Of a DNA stretch of 24,953 nucleotides, positions 1-6,811 are shown piece by piece (position 1 is the first letter of the stretch; each line of letters begins with the position of its first letter). The stretch spans positions 1 to 24,953 of the forward strand of contig JBAQNA010000001.1 of the NCBI GenBank assembly GCA_049303335.1, read 5' to 3'. A model generated the notes under the pieces. That model was given only the letters and a program-made list of their open reading frames with translations. It was not told where the DNA came from and searched no databases. The stretch is from DAIDAN01 sp049303335 (GTDB lineage Archaea > Aenigmatarchaeota > Aenigmatarchaeia > Aenigmatarchaeales > DAIDAN01). The position numbers were made by a program, and so were the translations under genes.

Positions 1-426
1 GCGCTCGACCTGCTGCGCGTGGCAGGCGAGCTTGCGGAGCGCTCTGGAAGCGCGAAAGTCGGGCTCCAGCACGTTGACTCCGCAGAGGAAAAAATAGACA
101 CGGACAAGAACGTGGAAATAATAAAAACGCAGCCAAAGCAAAGCCAAATCGTGCTTTACACTATACTGAAGCTGACGGAGGGAAAAAACGAGGTGCTGAC
201 GAGCGACGTGCTTGCCGCATACCAGGAGAACTGCAGAAAGCACGGATTGAAGGCGCTGACGCAGCGTCGCGTTTCCGACCTGATAGCCGAGTTCGACATG
301 TTCGGAATCATAAATTCGAAAACCGTCTCGCGCGGCAGGTACGGCAGGACGCGCGTGATAAACGTTTCCATAGGCGAAGGCGTGAAGGAGAAGGCGAACA
401 AGGTGCTGAACGAAATTTTCTATTAG
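1..426 (+). CDS. cdc6: Orc1/Cdc6 replication initiator, C-terminal part (5' end outside window)
   Basis: This is the 3' end of an open frame that runs in from the left edge (frame 1, starting ALDLLRVAGELAERSG). The visible 141 residues are the end of the AAA+ lid and the whole winged-helix origin-binding domain of an archaeal Orc1/Cdc6 protein. The diagnostic part is the winged helix at about residues 82-118 of the fragment: LTQRRVSDLIAEFDMFGII followed by SRGRYGRTRVI, where the wing carries the GRYGRT motif typical of this family. Orc1/Cdc6 binds origin repeats and loads the MCM helicase. Archaeal genomes often place orc1/cdc6 beside the origin and beside polymerase genes, which fits the DP1-like and PolB genes 1.5 kb downstream. 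The ATPase domain and any origin lie outside the window. Confidence 0.9.
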   Translation, partial: ALDLLRVAGELAERSGSAKVGLQHVDSAEEKIDTDKNVEIIKTQPKQSQIVLYTILKLTEGKNEVLTSDVLAAYQENCRKHGLKALTQRRVSDLIAEFDMFGIINSKTVSRGRYGRTRVINVSIGEGVKEKANKVLNEIFY

Positions 427-436
427 GGTGTTTTTT

Positions 437-985
437 ATGTTGAAAAAATTAGGAAATTATGGATTGTTTTTGCTATCAGAATCATTCCTATCGCTTGGTT
501 TAGGATTATTCACGCCGTTTTTATATATATTTCTTCAGGATTTTGGCGGAAGTCCGGAACAGTTTGGATTTTCTATTGGAATATTGCTTCTTGCAGCAGG
601 AATAACTTCCTATTTTGCAGGCAAACATTCAGACAGAATAGGAAGAAAAATATTCTTGGTTGTTGGCGGACTTGTTCTTTCAGGAACAGTTTTTGCATAT
701 ACCATAATAACATCGCTAGTTCAGCTGTATGTTTTGCAAATTATAAATGGAATTGTCAGTTCGATACAACTGACTGCGGGAACATCTTTTTTAGGCGACA
801 TTACAAAAAAGGCAACAAGAGGGAAAGATGTAGGAAAATATCATGCGCTTATTCAGATTATGGCAGCAATAGCCATTATGTTGGGAGGAGTTATAGTCGG
901 ACAATTGGGATTCAAAATAATTTTCTACATTGCAGGTATAATAATGTTCGTCTCTACCTTGTTTTTGCTTTACATCAAAGAATAG
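437..985 (+). CDS. Half-size MFS transporter-like membrane protein
   Basis: This 182-residue protein matches only the N-terminal six-helix half of a major facilitator superfamily transporter. It has hydrophobic segments at about residues 10-30, 43-60, 72-90, 95-115, 133-152 and 157-178. The loop between helices 2 and 3 carries an MFS-type signature (GKHSDRIGRK). A usual MFS protein has about 400 residues and twelve helices; here a clean stop follows helix six and the next gene starts 9 nt later. I chose ATG 437 over GTG 428 because GGGTG at 426-430 lies six bases upstream, and secF has the same GTG-TTTTTT-ATG arrangement. The gene is clearly more AT-rich than the genes on either side, which suggests separate acquisition. 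It may be a truncated remnant or a dimerising half transporter; the substrate is unknown. Confidence 0.7.
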   Translation: MLKKLGNYGLFLLSESFLSLGLGLFTPFLYIFLQDFGGSPEQFGFSIGILLLAAGITSYFAGKHSDRIGRKIFLVVGGLVLSGTVFAYTIITSLVQLYVLQIINGIVSSIQLTAGTSFLGDITKKATRGKDVGKYHALIQIMAAIAIMLGGVIVGQLGFKIIFYIAGIIMFVSTLFLLYIKE

Positions 986-993
986 GAATTTTT

Positions 994-1617
994 ATGAAAT
1001 GCGCGCTCTATCCTTGTTTTGACATAACCTGCGGAAAAGTCGGGACGCGCGAGGAAGCGAGATGGGCTTGCTGCGACTGCGAAGGCTTCGGCGCCGCGGA
1101 CAAAAAAATGAAAGTCTCTGAAAAGTTTTTATTGAAAACCGCGGCAAATAAAAAGTTCAAGGATTCAAATGCTGAAGAGGCGCAGGCGGCGATAAACATT
1201 TTAAAAACGTGCCGCGGGCTGGGAAAGGATTTTCTCGTCTTAAATGCGGAGGAAAAGAAAGAGGCGTTTGAAACGGAGAAGGAATCGCGCTTGTCAAACA
1301 TTGGCGTGCTTTCCTGCCTCATGAGGGACGTTACAATCGCGTTTTCGCACGACAGCGGATTCAGGCCGCCGCCGCTGCCGGAAGTTTTGCTTGCCGCATG
1401 CGGGCAGATAGTCGGCGAGCAGACAACTGGCGGAAAAGTTTTTTACCGGAATGCGCAGGAAGACGAGATTGTGCTGCCGCCGATTCCTTTTCCGGAAATA
1501 AAGGGAAAGAATGTTTGCTCAAGTTCGCCTTCGCCCGCGCTTGATGCATGGCTTCGCGAAAAAATGGACGTGAAAGAAGGGGACGCAACGCTCCTGCTGG
1601 GCTTTGACTTGAAATGA
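994..1617 (+). CDS. Cysteine-rich hypothetical protein
   Basis: I do not recognise this 207-residue protein. Its first 30 residues hold six cysteines: C3, C8, C13, then C26-C27-C29 in WACCDCEG. Further cysteines lie near residues 74, 109, 136 and 176. The N-terminal clustering suggests a zinc or Fe-S site, but the spacing fits no pattern I know. No signal peptide or membrane helix is visible, so it is probably cytoplasmic. The middle contains a predicted helical stretch and a proline-rich loop (FRPPPLPEV). ATG 994 is preceded by AGGA at a plausible ribosome-binding distance. GCG-rich codon use matches the core genes, unlike the AT-rich MFS gene before it. It lies in the orc1-polymerase run, but a role in replication is only a guess from position. 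Confidence 0.7.
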   Translation: MKCALYPCFDITCGKVGTREEARWACCDCEGFGAADKKMKVSEKFLLKTAANKKFKDSNAEEAQAAINILKTCRGLGKDFLVLNAEEKKEAFETEKESRLSNIGVLSCLMRDVTIAFSHDSGFRPPPLPEVLLAACGQIVGEQTTGGKVFYRNAQEDEIVLPPIPFPEIKGKNVCSSSPSPALDAWLREKMDVKEGDATLLLGFDLK

Positions 1618-1636
1618 AATTTGGAATAATTTTTGC

Positions 1637-1641
1637 GGTGA
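1637..1641 (+). promoter_or_regulatory. Shine-Dalgarno site fixing a TTG start
   Basis: GGTGA lies four bases upstream of TTG 1646. The NAC gene has the same spacing (GGTGA-TTTT-ATG at 9294-9305), so the TTG is probably the true start of the small membrane protein. Confidence 0.55.
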
Positions 1642-1645
1642 TGAT

Positions 1646-1942
1646 TTGCTGGAAAAAATTTACGGATTTGCTGATTTCGCGGCCGCGGCGCTTTTGCTGT
1701 TCGGCGGCGTGCCTTCGCCCGCAATCTTGCTGTACGCCTGCGCGATCGTCCTGGTGTTAAAGGGTTTGATGAGTTTTGCGCCTATGCCGCTGTACATGCC
1801 AAGCCTGCTCATGTGCGGAACAGACATTTTGGCCGCGGCGCTTTTGCTTTTCAGCGGAGTTGGCGCGATAAAAGCGGCAATTATTTTCATACTGCTTTTC
1901 AAGGCGGTTCCCGGATTGATTTTCAGCCTGCTTGGAAAATAA
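1646..1942 (+). CDS. Small integral membrane protein
   Basis: This is a 98-residue, very hydrophobic protein with about four transmembrane segments (roughly residues 7-20, 24-42, 57-72 and 74-94) separated by very short loops. Two Ala/Leu-rich segments resemble each other: AAAALLLFGGV near residue 12 and LAAALLLFSGV near residue 62. This suggests an internal duplication of a two-helix unit. The TTG start is supported by a correctly spaced GGTGA. It is followed 12 nt later by the DP1-like gene and is probably cotranscribed with it. I recognise no family and propose no function. Confidence 0.65.
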   Translation: MLEKIYGFADFAAAALLLFGGVPSPAILLYACAIVLVLKGLMSFAPMPLYMPSLLMCGTDILAAALLLFSGVGAIKAAIIFILLFKAVPGLIFSLLGK

Positions 1943-1954
1943 AAAGTGGTTAAG

Positions 1955-2827
1955 ATGGGCATAATAGAAGACATAATAAAAGAGGGCGTTCTTGTAGAGC
2001 CAAAGCTTGCGGAGAGAATATCGTTGATGCGCGGCGAAGAGCAGGCGGAGCTGATGGAAAGAATAAGAATTGAAAAGCCGCTTATCCTGTCGGAGGAGTT
2101 TTTTGAAAACATAATTGAGGTAACGGAGGTTTGTCCGCAGAAAAAAATTTCGGTGCAAGAGTCGGCCGCGGAACTGAATTTATACTTTAACGCCTTGCAA
2201 AACCTTTTTGAGAAAAAGAACCGCGCAGTCTCGATAGCAAACGCCTCCGAAAACGCGTCCGTGATAGGGCTTGTGAGGAGCGTTCTTCCGGACGGATTCG
2301 AGATAGAGGACCAGACGGGCGCGATAAAAGTCGTGTCGAAGACGCAGGTTGACGAGGATGATGTCGTGATGGTTGCGGGAAAGGCCATGCAAAAGGTTCT
2401 TTATGCGGATTTGGTGGAGTTTCCGGACGCGCCGGAAAGGCAGATGAAAAAGAGCCCGAAGAAATGCGAAATCGTTTTTGGATGTCCCGCGGAAGGCGCG
2501 GACTATTCGATATGCTTCGGGGAAAAAATGTCGATAGGAAAAAACTCGCTGGTTGTCGGAAAAAATCCCGCGCTGGTGAGGATAAACAACATAACGATAA
2601 TGGTTCATAATCAGAACAGCGGAAAAAATATTTCGCCGCTGCATGTTCTGAAAAAAAGGCGGCTGCCCGGAACGCTCGTGCCGATTGCGGAAGTTCCCGA
2701 CATACTCTTGTTGCGCGGCGCGGAGAATGTTTTGGAAAACTACAAAGGCGCGACGGCGATTGCGGCAAACGACAAGTCCGTTGCGCGCATAAACCTGAGG
2801 ACAAGGGAAGCGAAGTTCGAGCAATGA
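1955..2827 (+). CDS. Reduced, catalytically dead DP1-like DNA polymerase B subunit
   Basis: This 290-residue protein resembles a strongly shortened small subunit (DP1) of archaeal polymerase D. DP1 is usually about 450-620 residues, with an OB fold and a calcineurin-like phosphoesterase domain. Residues 72-160 keep the DP1 layout: a helix (LNLYFNALQNLFEKKNR), then an OB fold (VIGLVRSV, FEIEDQTGAIKVV, DDVVMVAGKAM) and the linker EFPDAPER. The first half of the phosphoesterase core, which should hold the DxH, GD and GNHD metal motifs, is missing. The tail is recognisable: GKNPALVRIN where DP1 has a GNP motif, VHNQ for HG, LKKRRLP for LKRRHLAP, and PDILLLRGAENVLENYKG for PDI...GHvH...YrG. Metal ligands are therefore absent and a scaffold role is inferred. 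ATG 1955 is preferred to GTG 1946 because the GTGGTTAAG-ATG context resembles that at 12915. It is followed 12 nt later by the PolB gene. Confidence 0.72.
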   Translation: MGIIEDIIKEGVLVEPKLAERISLMRGEEQAELMERIRIEKPLILSEEFFENIIEVTEVCPQKKISVQESAAELNLYFNALQNLFEKKNRAVSIANASENASVIGLVRSVLPDGFEIEDQTGAIKVVSKTQVDEDDVVMVAGKAMQKVLYADLVEFPDAPERQMKKSPKKCEIVFGCPAEGADYSICFGEKMSIGKNSLVVGKNPALVRINNITIMVHNQNSGKNISPLHVLKKRRLPGTLVPIAEVPDILLLRGAENVLENYKGATAIAANDKSVARINLRTREAKFEQ

Positions 2828-2830
2828 AAC

Positions 2831-2835
2831 GGTGA
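2831..2835 (+). promoter_or_regulatory. Shine-Dalgarno site of the PolB gene
   Basis: GGTGA sits four bases before ATG 2840 in the 12-nt gap after the DP1-like gene. This indicates translation of PolB from a shared mRNA. Confidence 0.6.
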
Positions 2836-2839
2836 AATT

Positions 2840-5533
2840 ATGGAAATAGAAATGCAAATCCTTGACTGCGACTACATCATGTTCGGCGGCAAGCCTCTCG
2901 TCAGGCTTTTCGGGAAGACAAGGGAAGGCGAGGCGGTTTGCGCGCTCACAAACAGCACGATTCCATACTTCTACGTTGACGCGAAAAACATCGACGAGGC
3001 GAAGGCTGGAATAGAAAACGAGGGAAAGGAATTCAACGCGCGTGCGGAAATTATCGAGAAGGTTCTTCCCATAGGCTATCAAAAGCCGAAAAACATTCTC
3101 AAAATAACGGCGCGCGACCCGGGCACGGTTCCGGACATCAAAAAAATCGCGGCGAAATACGGCGCGCCTTACGAGGCTGACATACTTTTCAAGTACCGCT
3201 ACCTTGTGGACAGCGGGTTCAAGGGAATGAACTGGGTTCGCGTGAGCGGAAAGCCGGCGCATACAAGCATAGTGAAGTGCAGGGCAATAGACGCGGAAAA
3301 AATCGAGCCAATCGAGCAGTCCGGAATTGCCGGCAACGCGCCATTGCGCTACCTTTCGCTTGACATAGAATGCGTTGCAGACAGCGACGACAGGATACCT
3401 GAAGCCGAGAAGGACGGCATTGTGATAATAAGCCTTTGTTTTTTTCCGGACTTCAAAAACAAGAGAACGCTCGTGCTTTCCGCGAAGCCCTTAAAAACGG
3501 GGACGGACGTTCTGGCGTGCCCCGATGAAAAAGAGATGCTGAAGAAGTTTGTCGAAATCGTGAACGAATACAACCCGGATGTTGTGCTGGGCTACAACAT
3601 AAACAACTTCGACTTGCCGTTTATCGTGAAGCGTTTGGAAGTCCTGAACATTCCGCGAGATTTCGGGAGAACGGAAAAAAACGTTTTCTGCAGGAAGCTT
3701 GCGCTGGGGCACGCCTGCTCGATGGTGGGAAGGGTTGTCGTTGATCCGTACGAGATAATAAAAAAAGACCCATGGGTGAAATTCAAGAGGTATGACCTGG
3801 GCACGATAGCGACGGCGATGCTCGGCGAGGGAAAAATGGAAATGGGCGGCATACGCGAGATGCGGAGCCTTTGGAACGGGAATCAGGAGCAGATAAAAAA
3901 ATTCATAGACTATTCGCGCGTTGACGCGGAGCTTGCGATGAGGCTCGTCATCGAGAAAGGCCTGCTTGACAAGTTTTTCGAGCTCGCGAAAATATCCGGG
4001 CTGCTTCTGCAGGACGCGCTCGGCGGCCAGTCGCAGAGGCACGAGTGCAAGCTTCTGCACGAGTTCAGAAAAAGGAATATTGTGATGCCCTGCAGGCCGG
4101 ACGACTCGGACGTCGAGAAATCCGAGGACGAGCGCGAGGACAAGGGATTGAAGGGCGCGATAGTTCTTGAGCCGATTGTCGGCTTGCATAAGGACTGCTC
4201 CATAATCGTTCTTGATTTCACGAGCCTGTACCCTTCGCTTATAAGAACTTACAACATTTGCCCCACGACTCTGCTGCTCGAAAACGCGGACGGCCTGGAC
4301 CATTTCACTTCGCCGGACGGCGTGAAATTCGTGAAGCATGAAATCAGGGAAGGCGTGCTTCCTGCAATCTTGAGCGAACTGATGGAGGCGAGGGCTGCCG
4401 CAAAAAAGCAGCTGAAGACCGCGGCAACGGCGGAGCAAAAAAGGCTGCTGGACGCGAAGCAGCTTGCGCTGAAAGATATGGCAAATTCGCTGTACGGTTA
4501 TACGGGCTACATGCGCGCGAGACTTTACGTGATGGATGTTGCGAATTCCGTGACGGGCTACGGAAGGGAAAACATAATGAAGACGAAAAAAATAATAGAG
4601 GACACGTTCCACAAGACCGTGACATACGGCGACACTGACAGCATTTTTGTTAAGACTGACACGACCGACTTGGAGGAGGCGGAGAAGGAGGGAATAAAAA
4701 TTTCATCTTTTGTGACCGAGGAATTGCCCGGCGTGCTTGACCTGAAGTTCGAAAAAATTTACAAGACGTTTTTGATTCTTACGAAAAAAAGATACGCCGG
4801 ATGGAAGTTCGAGAGGGATTCCGGCGGGTGGAAGGACAAGATTGAGATGAAGGGAATCGAAACCGTGCGGCGCGACTGGTGCTCGCTCACAGGAGAGACA
4901 ATGCTCAGCGTGCTGAACATTATTTTGAAGGAGGGGGACATCCAAAAAGCAGCGAAGTTCATGCGCTCGGTTATCGAGGACTTGTCCGCGGGAAAAATTC
5001 CGCTGGAGAAACTGACGATAATAAAAGGAGTTTCAAGGTCGCTGGGCAGCTACAAGGGGGTGCAGCCGCACGTGGAGCTCGCGAAAAAAATCGGCAAGCG
5101 CGACCCAACGAAAGCCGTTATCGTAGGCGAGCGGCTCGGCTATGTTATAGTTAAGGGGAACCAGCTCGTCTCGAAAAGGGCGGAGGATCCGGATTATGTG
5201 AGGGAGAAAGGTCTGGAAATCGACCCGCAATATTATATAGAAAACCAGATGCTACCGCCGATTGAAAGGATTTTCGAGGTCTGCGGCGTTAACAAGTCGG
5301 AGCTGATGGAGGGCAACAGGCAGAAAAAACTTTTCGAGATGTTCGGCGCGAAAGCCGCGGAAGTGAAATCGCCTGAACAGACTGTGTTGAAAGGATTCGA
5401 TTCAATCGTCTGCAAGAAGTGCGACTGGAGCTTCCGCCGCGTCCCGCTCGCGGGCAAGTGCCCGAAGTGCGGCTCCCAGCTTTTGTTCCAGAAGGACGGC
5501 TCAATTGGCGCGAGCGTGGAAATGGAAAATTGA
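2840..5533 (+). CDS. polB: Family B DNA polymerase with a DP2-type C-terminal zinc ribbon
   Basis: This 897-residue replicative-type polymerase carries every proofreading and polymerase motif. Exo I is D175-I-E177, Exo II is YNINNFD (252-258) and Exo III is Y358...D362. Motif A is DFTSLYPS (459-466), motif B is KDMANSLYG (545-553), motif C is YGDTDS (596-601), and KKRY is at 649-652. The N-terminal region (about 80-125) resembles the template-base-sensing domain of archaeal PolB. The tail is unusual. After a PIP-like segment (Q847, L850, F853) comes a ribbon with C858, C861, C874 and C877. Its FRRVPLAGKCPKCG core resembles the C-terminal zinc module of polymerase D subunit DP2 rather than an ordinary PolB end. 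DP2 uses that region to bind DP1, and a DP1 relative is encoded immediately upstream. Polymerase identity is near certain; the DP2 origin of the ribbon is inferred from motif resemblance. Confidence 0.93.
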   Translation: MEIEMQILDCDYIMFGGKPLVRLFGKTREGEAVCALTNSTIPYFYVDAKNIDEAKAGIENEGKEFNARAEIIEKVLPIGYQKPKNILKITARDPGTVPDIKKIAAKYGAPYEADILFKYRYLVDSGFKGMNWVRVSGKPAHTSIVKCRAIDAEKIEPIEQSGIAGNAPLRYLSLDIECVADSDDRIPEAEKDGIVIISLCFFPDFKNKRTLVLSAKPLKTGTDVLACPDEKEMLKKFVEIVNEYNPDVVLGYNINNFDLPFIVKRLEVLNIPRDFGRTEKNVFCRKLALGHACSMVGRVVVDPYEIIKKDPWVKFKRYDLGTIATAMLGEGKMEMGGIREMRSLWNGNQEQIKKFIDYSRVDAELAMRLVIEKGLLDKFFELAKISGLLLQDALGGQSQRHECKLLHEFRKRNIVMPCRPDDSDVEKSEDEREDKGLKGAIVLEPIVGLHKDCSIIVLDFTSLYPSLIRTYNICPTTLLLENADGLDHFTSPDGVKFVKHEIREGVLPAILSELMEARAAAKKQLKTAATAEQKRLLDAKQLALKDMANSLYGYTGYMRARLYVMDVANSVTGYGRENIMKTKKIIEDTFHKTVTYGDTDSIFVKTDTTDLEEAEKEGIKISSFVTEELPGVLDLKFEKIYKTFLILTKKRYAGWKFERDSGGWKDKIEMKGIETVRRDWCSLTGETMLSVLNIILKEGDIQKAAKFMRSVIEDLSAGKIPLEKLTIIKGVSRSLGSYKGVQPHVELAKKIGKRDPTKAVIVGERLGYVIVKGNQLVSKRAEDPDYVREKGLEIDPQYYIENQMLPPIERIFEVCGVNKSELMEGNRQKKLFEMFGAKAAEVKSPEQTVLKGFDSIVCKKCDWSFRRVPLAGKCPKCGSQLLFQKDGSIGASVEMEN

Positions 5534-5542
5534 AGAAATAGT

Positions 5543-5551
5543 TGTTTAAAT
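5543..5551 (+). promoter_or_regulatory. TATA-like element before the small AT-rich gene
   Basis: GTTTAAAT-like sequence lies about 35 nt upstream of ATG 5583, which would give a leader of roughly 10 nt. It overlaps an in-frame upstream ATG at 5550, which makes that ATG an unlikely start. Confidence 0.4.
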
Positions 5552-5582
5552 GCTTTACCTGCTAATAGTGAATAGTGTTAAA

Positions 5583-5792
5583 ATGAGTAAATCAGAAAAT
5601 TTCACTAAAGCATTATATCTTGATAAATTTATAAAAGAATATGGAACATCTATGAATTTTAAAGCTGCGAAACCACTCTTGAAAGAAAAAGGCATTGATG
5701 TCTCCAAAAGAACTTATAATTTCAGGGTTTTGAGTTATAGAAGAGAGGAAGCAGAGACAAGAAAGCAGGAAGAAATATTTCAAGAACAATAA
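5583..5792 (+). CDS. Small basic hypothetical protein, possible helix-turn-helix
   Basis: This is a 69-residue charged protein (MSKSENFTKALYLDKFIKEY...). The central helices and the segment KGIDVSKRTYNFRVLSYRRE look like a small helix-turn-helix whose basic second helix could contact nucleic acid. The C-terminus is a Glu/Arg/Gln-rich helix. I chose ATG 5583 because the upstream in-frame ATG 5550 overlaps the TATA-like element. The gene is AT-rich compared with PolB before it and the PAP2 gene after it. No family is recognised; a DNA-binding role is a guess from shape and charge. Confidence 0.5.
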   Translation: MSKSENFTKALYLDKFIKEYGTSMNFKAAKPLLKEKGIDVSKRTYNFRVLSYRREEAETRKQEEIFQEQ

Positions 5793-5800
5793 TTTATATA
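5793..5800 (+). promoter_or_regulatory. TATA box of the PAP2 gene (leaderless)
   Basis: TTTATATA is centred about 26 nt upstream of ATG 5822. No Shine-Dalgarno site precedes the ATG, so transcription should start at or next to the start codon. Confidence 0.65.
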
Positions 5801-5821
5801 CGCGACTCCACATTTCTCCTT

Positions 5822-6277
5822 ATGCCAACACTTCTTTGCGCGGGCCAGCTTCTTTGCGAGCCCGTCTACTATGCCTCGGCTTACCTTCCGCTGGTTCTTG
5901 CTGTGGTGATACCGATAACGCTGTTTATAATCGGGAGAAGAAAGCAGGCATATTTGTCAGCGCTAACCCTTGTTTTCTCTGCGGCTTTGTCCGAGGGATT
6001 GAAGTATGTTTTCAATGTGCCGAGGATGATTCCGTCATTAGACTCTTCGCCGAGCTTTCCTTCCTCGCACGCTTCCGTTTCTTTCTCCGAGGCGCGAATT
6101 TTGAAGACAAACAAAACACTGTTTTTTCTCGGTCTGGTTTTCGCTGCCTTCGTTTCCTTTGGAAGAGTTTACACGGGATTTCATACATGGCAGGACGTGA
6201 TAGCCGGCGCGGTTCTCGGTTACGCGATAGGCGAGGTTGTTGCACGTGTCGGAGGAAAATACATCAAGGGCAAGTGA
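5822..6277 (+). CDS. PAP2-family membrane phosphatase
   Basis: This 151-residue integral membrane protein carries the three PAP2/acid-phosphatase motifs in order: K61...R68 (KYVFNVPRM), PSSH at 80-83, and GRVYTGFHTWQD with R115, H121 and D125. Membrane helices lie at about 20-37, 43-58, 99-116 and 124-142, so the active site sits at the membrane face. Family members remove phosphate from polyprenyl or lipid phosphates; the likely substrates here are dolichyl or isoprenoid diphosphate carriers or phospholipid phosphate. The motifs deviate slightly from consensus (RM for RP, PSSH for PSGH, GR for SR), but the catalytic K, R, H, R, H and D are kept. It has its own TATA box and appears to be a single-gene leaderless unit. 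Confidence 0.88.
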   Translation: MPTLLCAGQLLCEPVYYASAYLPLVLAVVIPITLFIIGRRKQAYLSALTLVFSAALSEGLKYVFNVPRMIPSLDSSPSFPSSHASVSFSEARILKTNKTLFFLGLVFAAFVSFGRVYTGFHTWQDVIAGAVLGYAIGEVVARVGGKYIKGK

Positions 6278-6500
6278 ATTTCACGCGCATTTTGTGCAAA
6301 ATCTTTCATTCTTCCCGCCCTGAAAAGCCGCGATTAGAGCAGAAAAGGCTCATTATAAGCGAACTTATAACACGTGAACGTTCATTTCTTATTCACGGGA
6401 ACGAAAACCAGGAAAAAATGAAAGTCTGCCACACGTTTTTAGTGAAATGAAGAAGACCGCAAAATGCGGACGTTCATATGAAGATGTTTTCATGGAAAAT

Positions 6501-6528
6501 GAAGTTCCTTAGGAAATAGGGGGGTTCA
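6501..6528 (+). repeat. Degenerate repeat copy A
   Basis: It begins GAAGTTCCTTAGGAA, with perfect dyad TTCC-TTA-GGAA, and is followed by ATAGGGGGGTTCAC. It aligns with copies B (6550) and C (6715). Confidence 0.5.
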
Positions 6529-6549
6529 CATGAATATTTTCTGAAAAGT

Positions 6550-6577
6550 GAACTTCCATAAGAAATCAGGGGGTTGA
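6550..6577 (+). repeat. Degenerate repeat copy B
   Basis: It begins GAACTTCCATAAGAA, with an imperfect dyad, then ATCAGGGGGTTGA. It starts 49 bp after copy A and matches it at most positions. Confidence 0.5.
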
Positions 6578-6714
6578 CTGTTTTCGAGTTTGCCGGTCTT
6601 GTTTCAAGGAAACGGCACCGTTGGCATAAGAGCGAAGTCGTATACGCTTTTTGTTGTAGTGAAGGAAAAATATGAAGCCGTGCGATAAACAGAAAACCGG
6701 AATGAAACAGGTGT

Positions 6715-6741
6715 GAAGTTCCATTGGAAGTGAAGGGGTTG
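6715..6741 (+). repeat. Degenerate repeat copy C
   Basis: It begins GAAGTTCCATTGGAA, with perfect dyad TTCCA-T-TGGAA, then GTGAAGGGGTTG. It is the most distant copy and about one base shorter than A and B. Confidence 0.45.
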
Positions 6742-6811
6742 AAATGAGCAAAAATGAATTTTTAGTTGAGTAGCCGTTAAAGTGAAACAGAAAGAATAAA
6801 CGGTGTTATGA

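Larger units (their letters stand above)
6278..6811. other. 534-bp gene-free stretch with degenerate repeats
   Basis: No credible reading frame covers this stretch on either strand. It contains three imperfect copies of a dyad-plus-GGGGTT element (annotated separately), a stem of CGTGAA (6373-6378) with TTCACG (6392-6397), a short CCGCA-AAA-TGCGG hairpin at 6457-6469, and many TTCAT/ATGAA half-sites. It could be a regulatory region, an uncharacterised RNA, or the remains of a decayed element. No tRNA or rRNA signature is seen. Confidence 0.6.

Noticed and set aside
2180..3262. 360-codon minus-strand open frame across the DP1-like and PolB genes
   Set aside because: It spans two recognised plus-strand genes and their ribosome-binding site, and its product is Arg/Phe/Val-rich without motifs.
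3491..4612. 373-codon minus-strand open frame opposite PolB
   Set aside because: It lies entirely antisense to the intact polymerase motifs; high-GC codon use leaves long antisense frames open. The protein is low-complexity (His/Arg/Leu) with no domain.
6457..6469. Rho-independent-type terminator
   Set aside because: The CCGCA-AAA-TGCGG hairpin is not followed by a T-run, lies about 180 bp from the nearest gene end, and archaea rarely use such terminators.
6566..6751. 61-codon minus-strand frame in the gene-free stretch
   Set aside because: No ribosome-binding site, TATA box or protein-like composition; it crosses repeat copy C.
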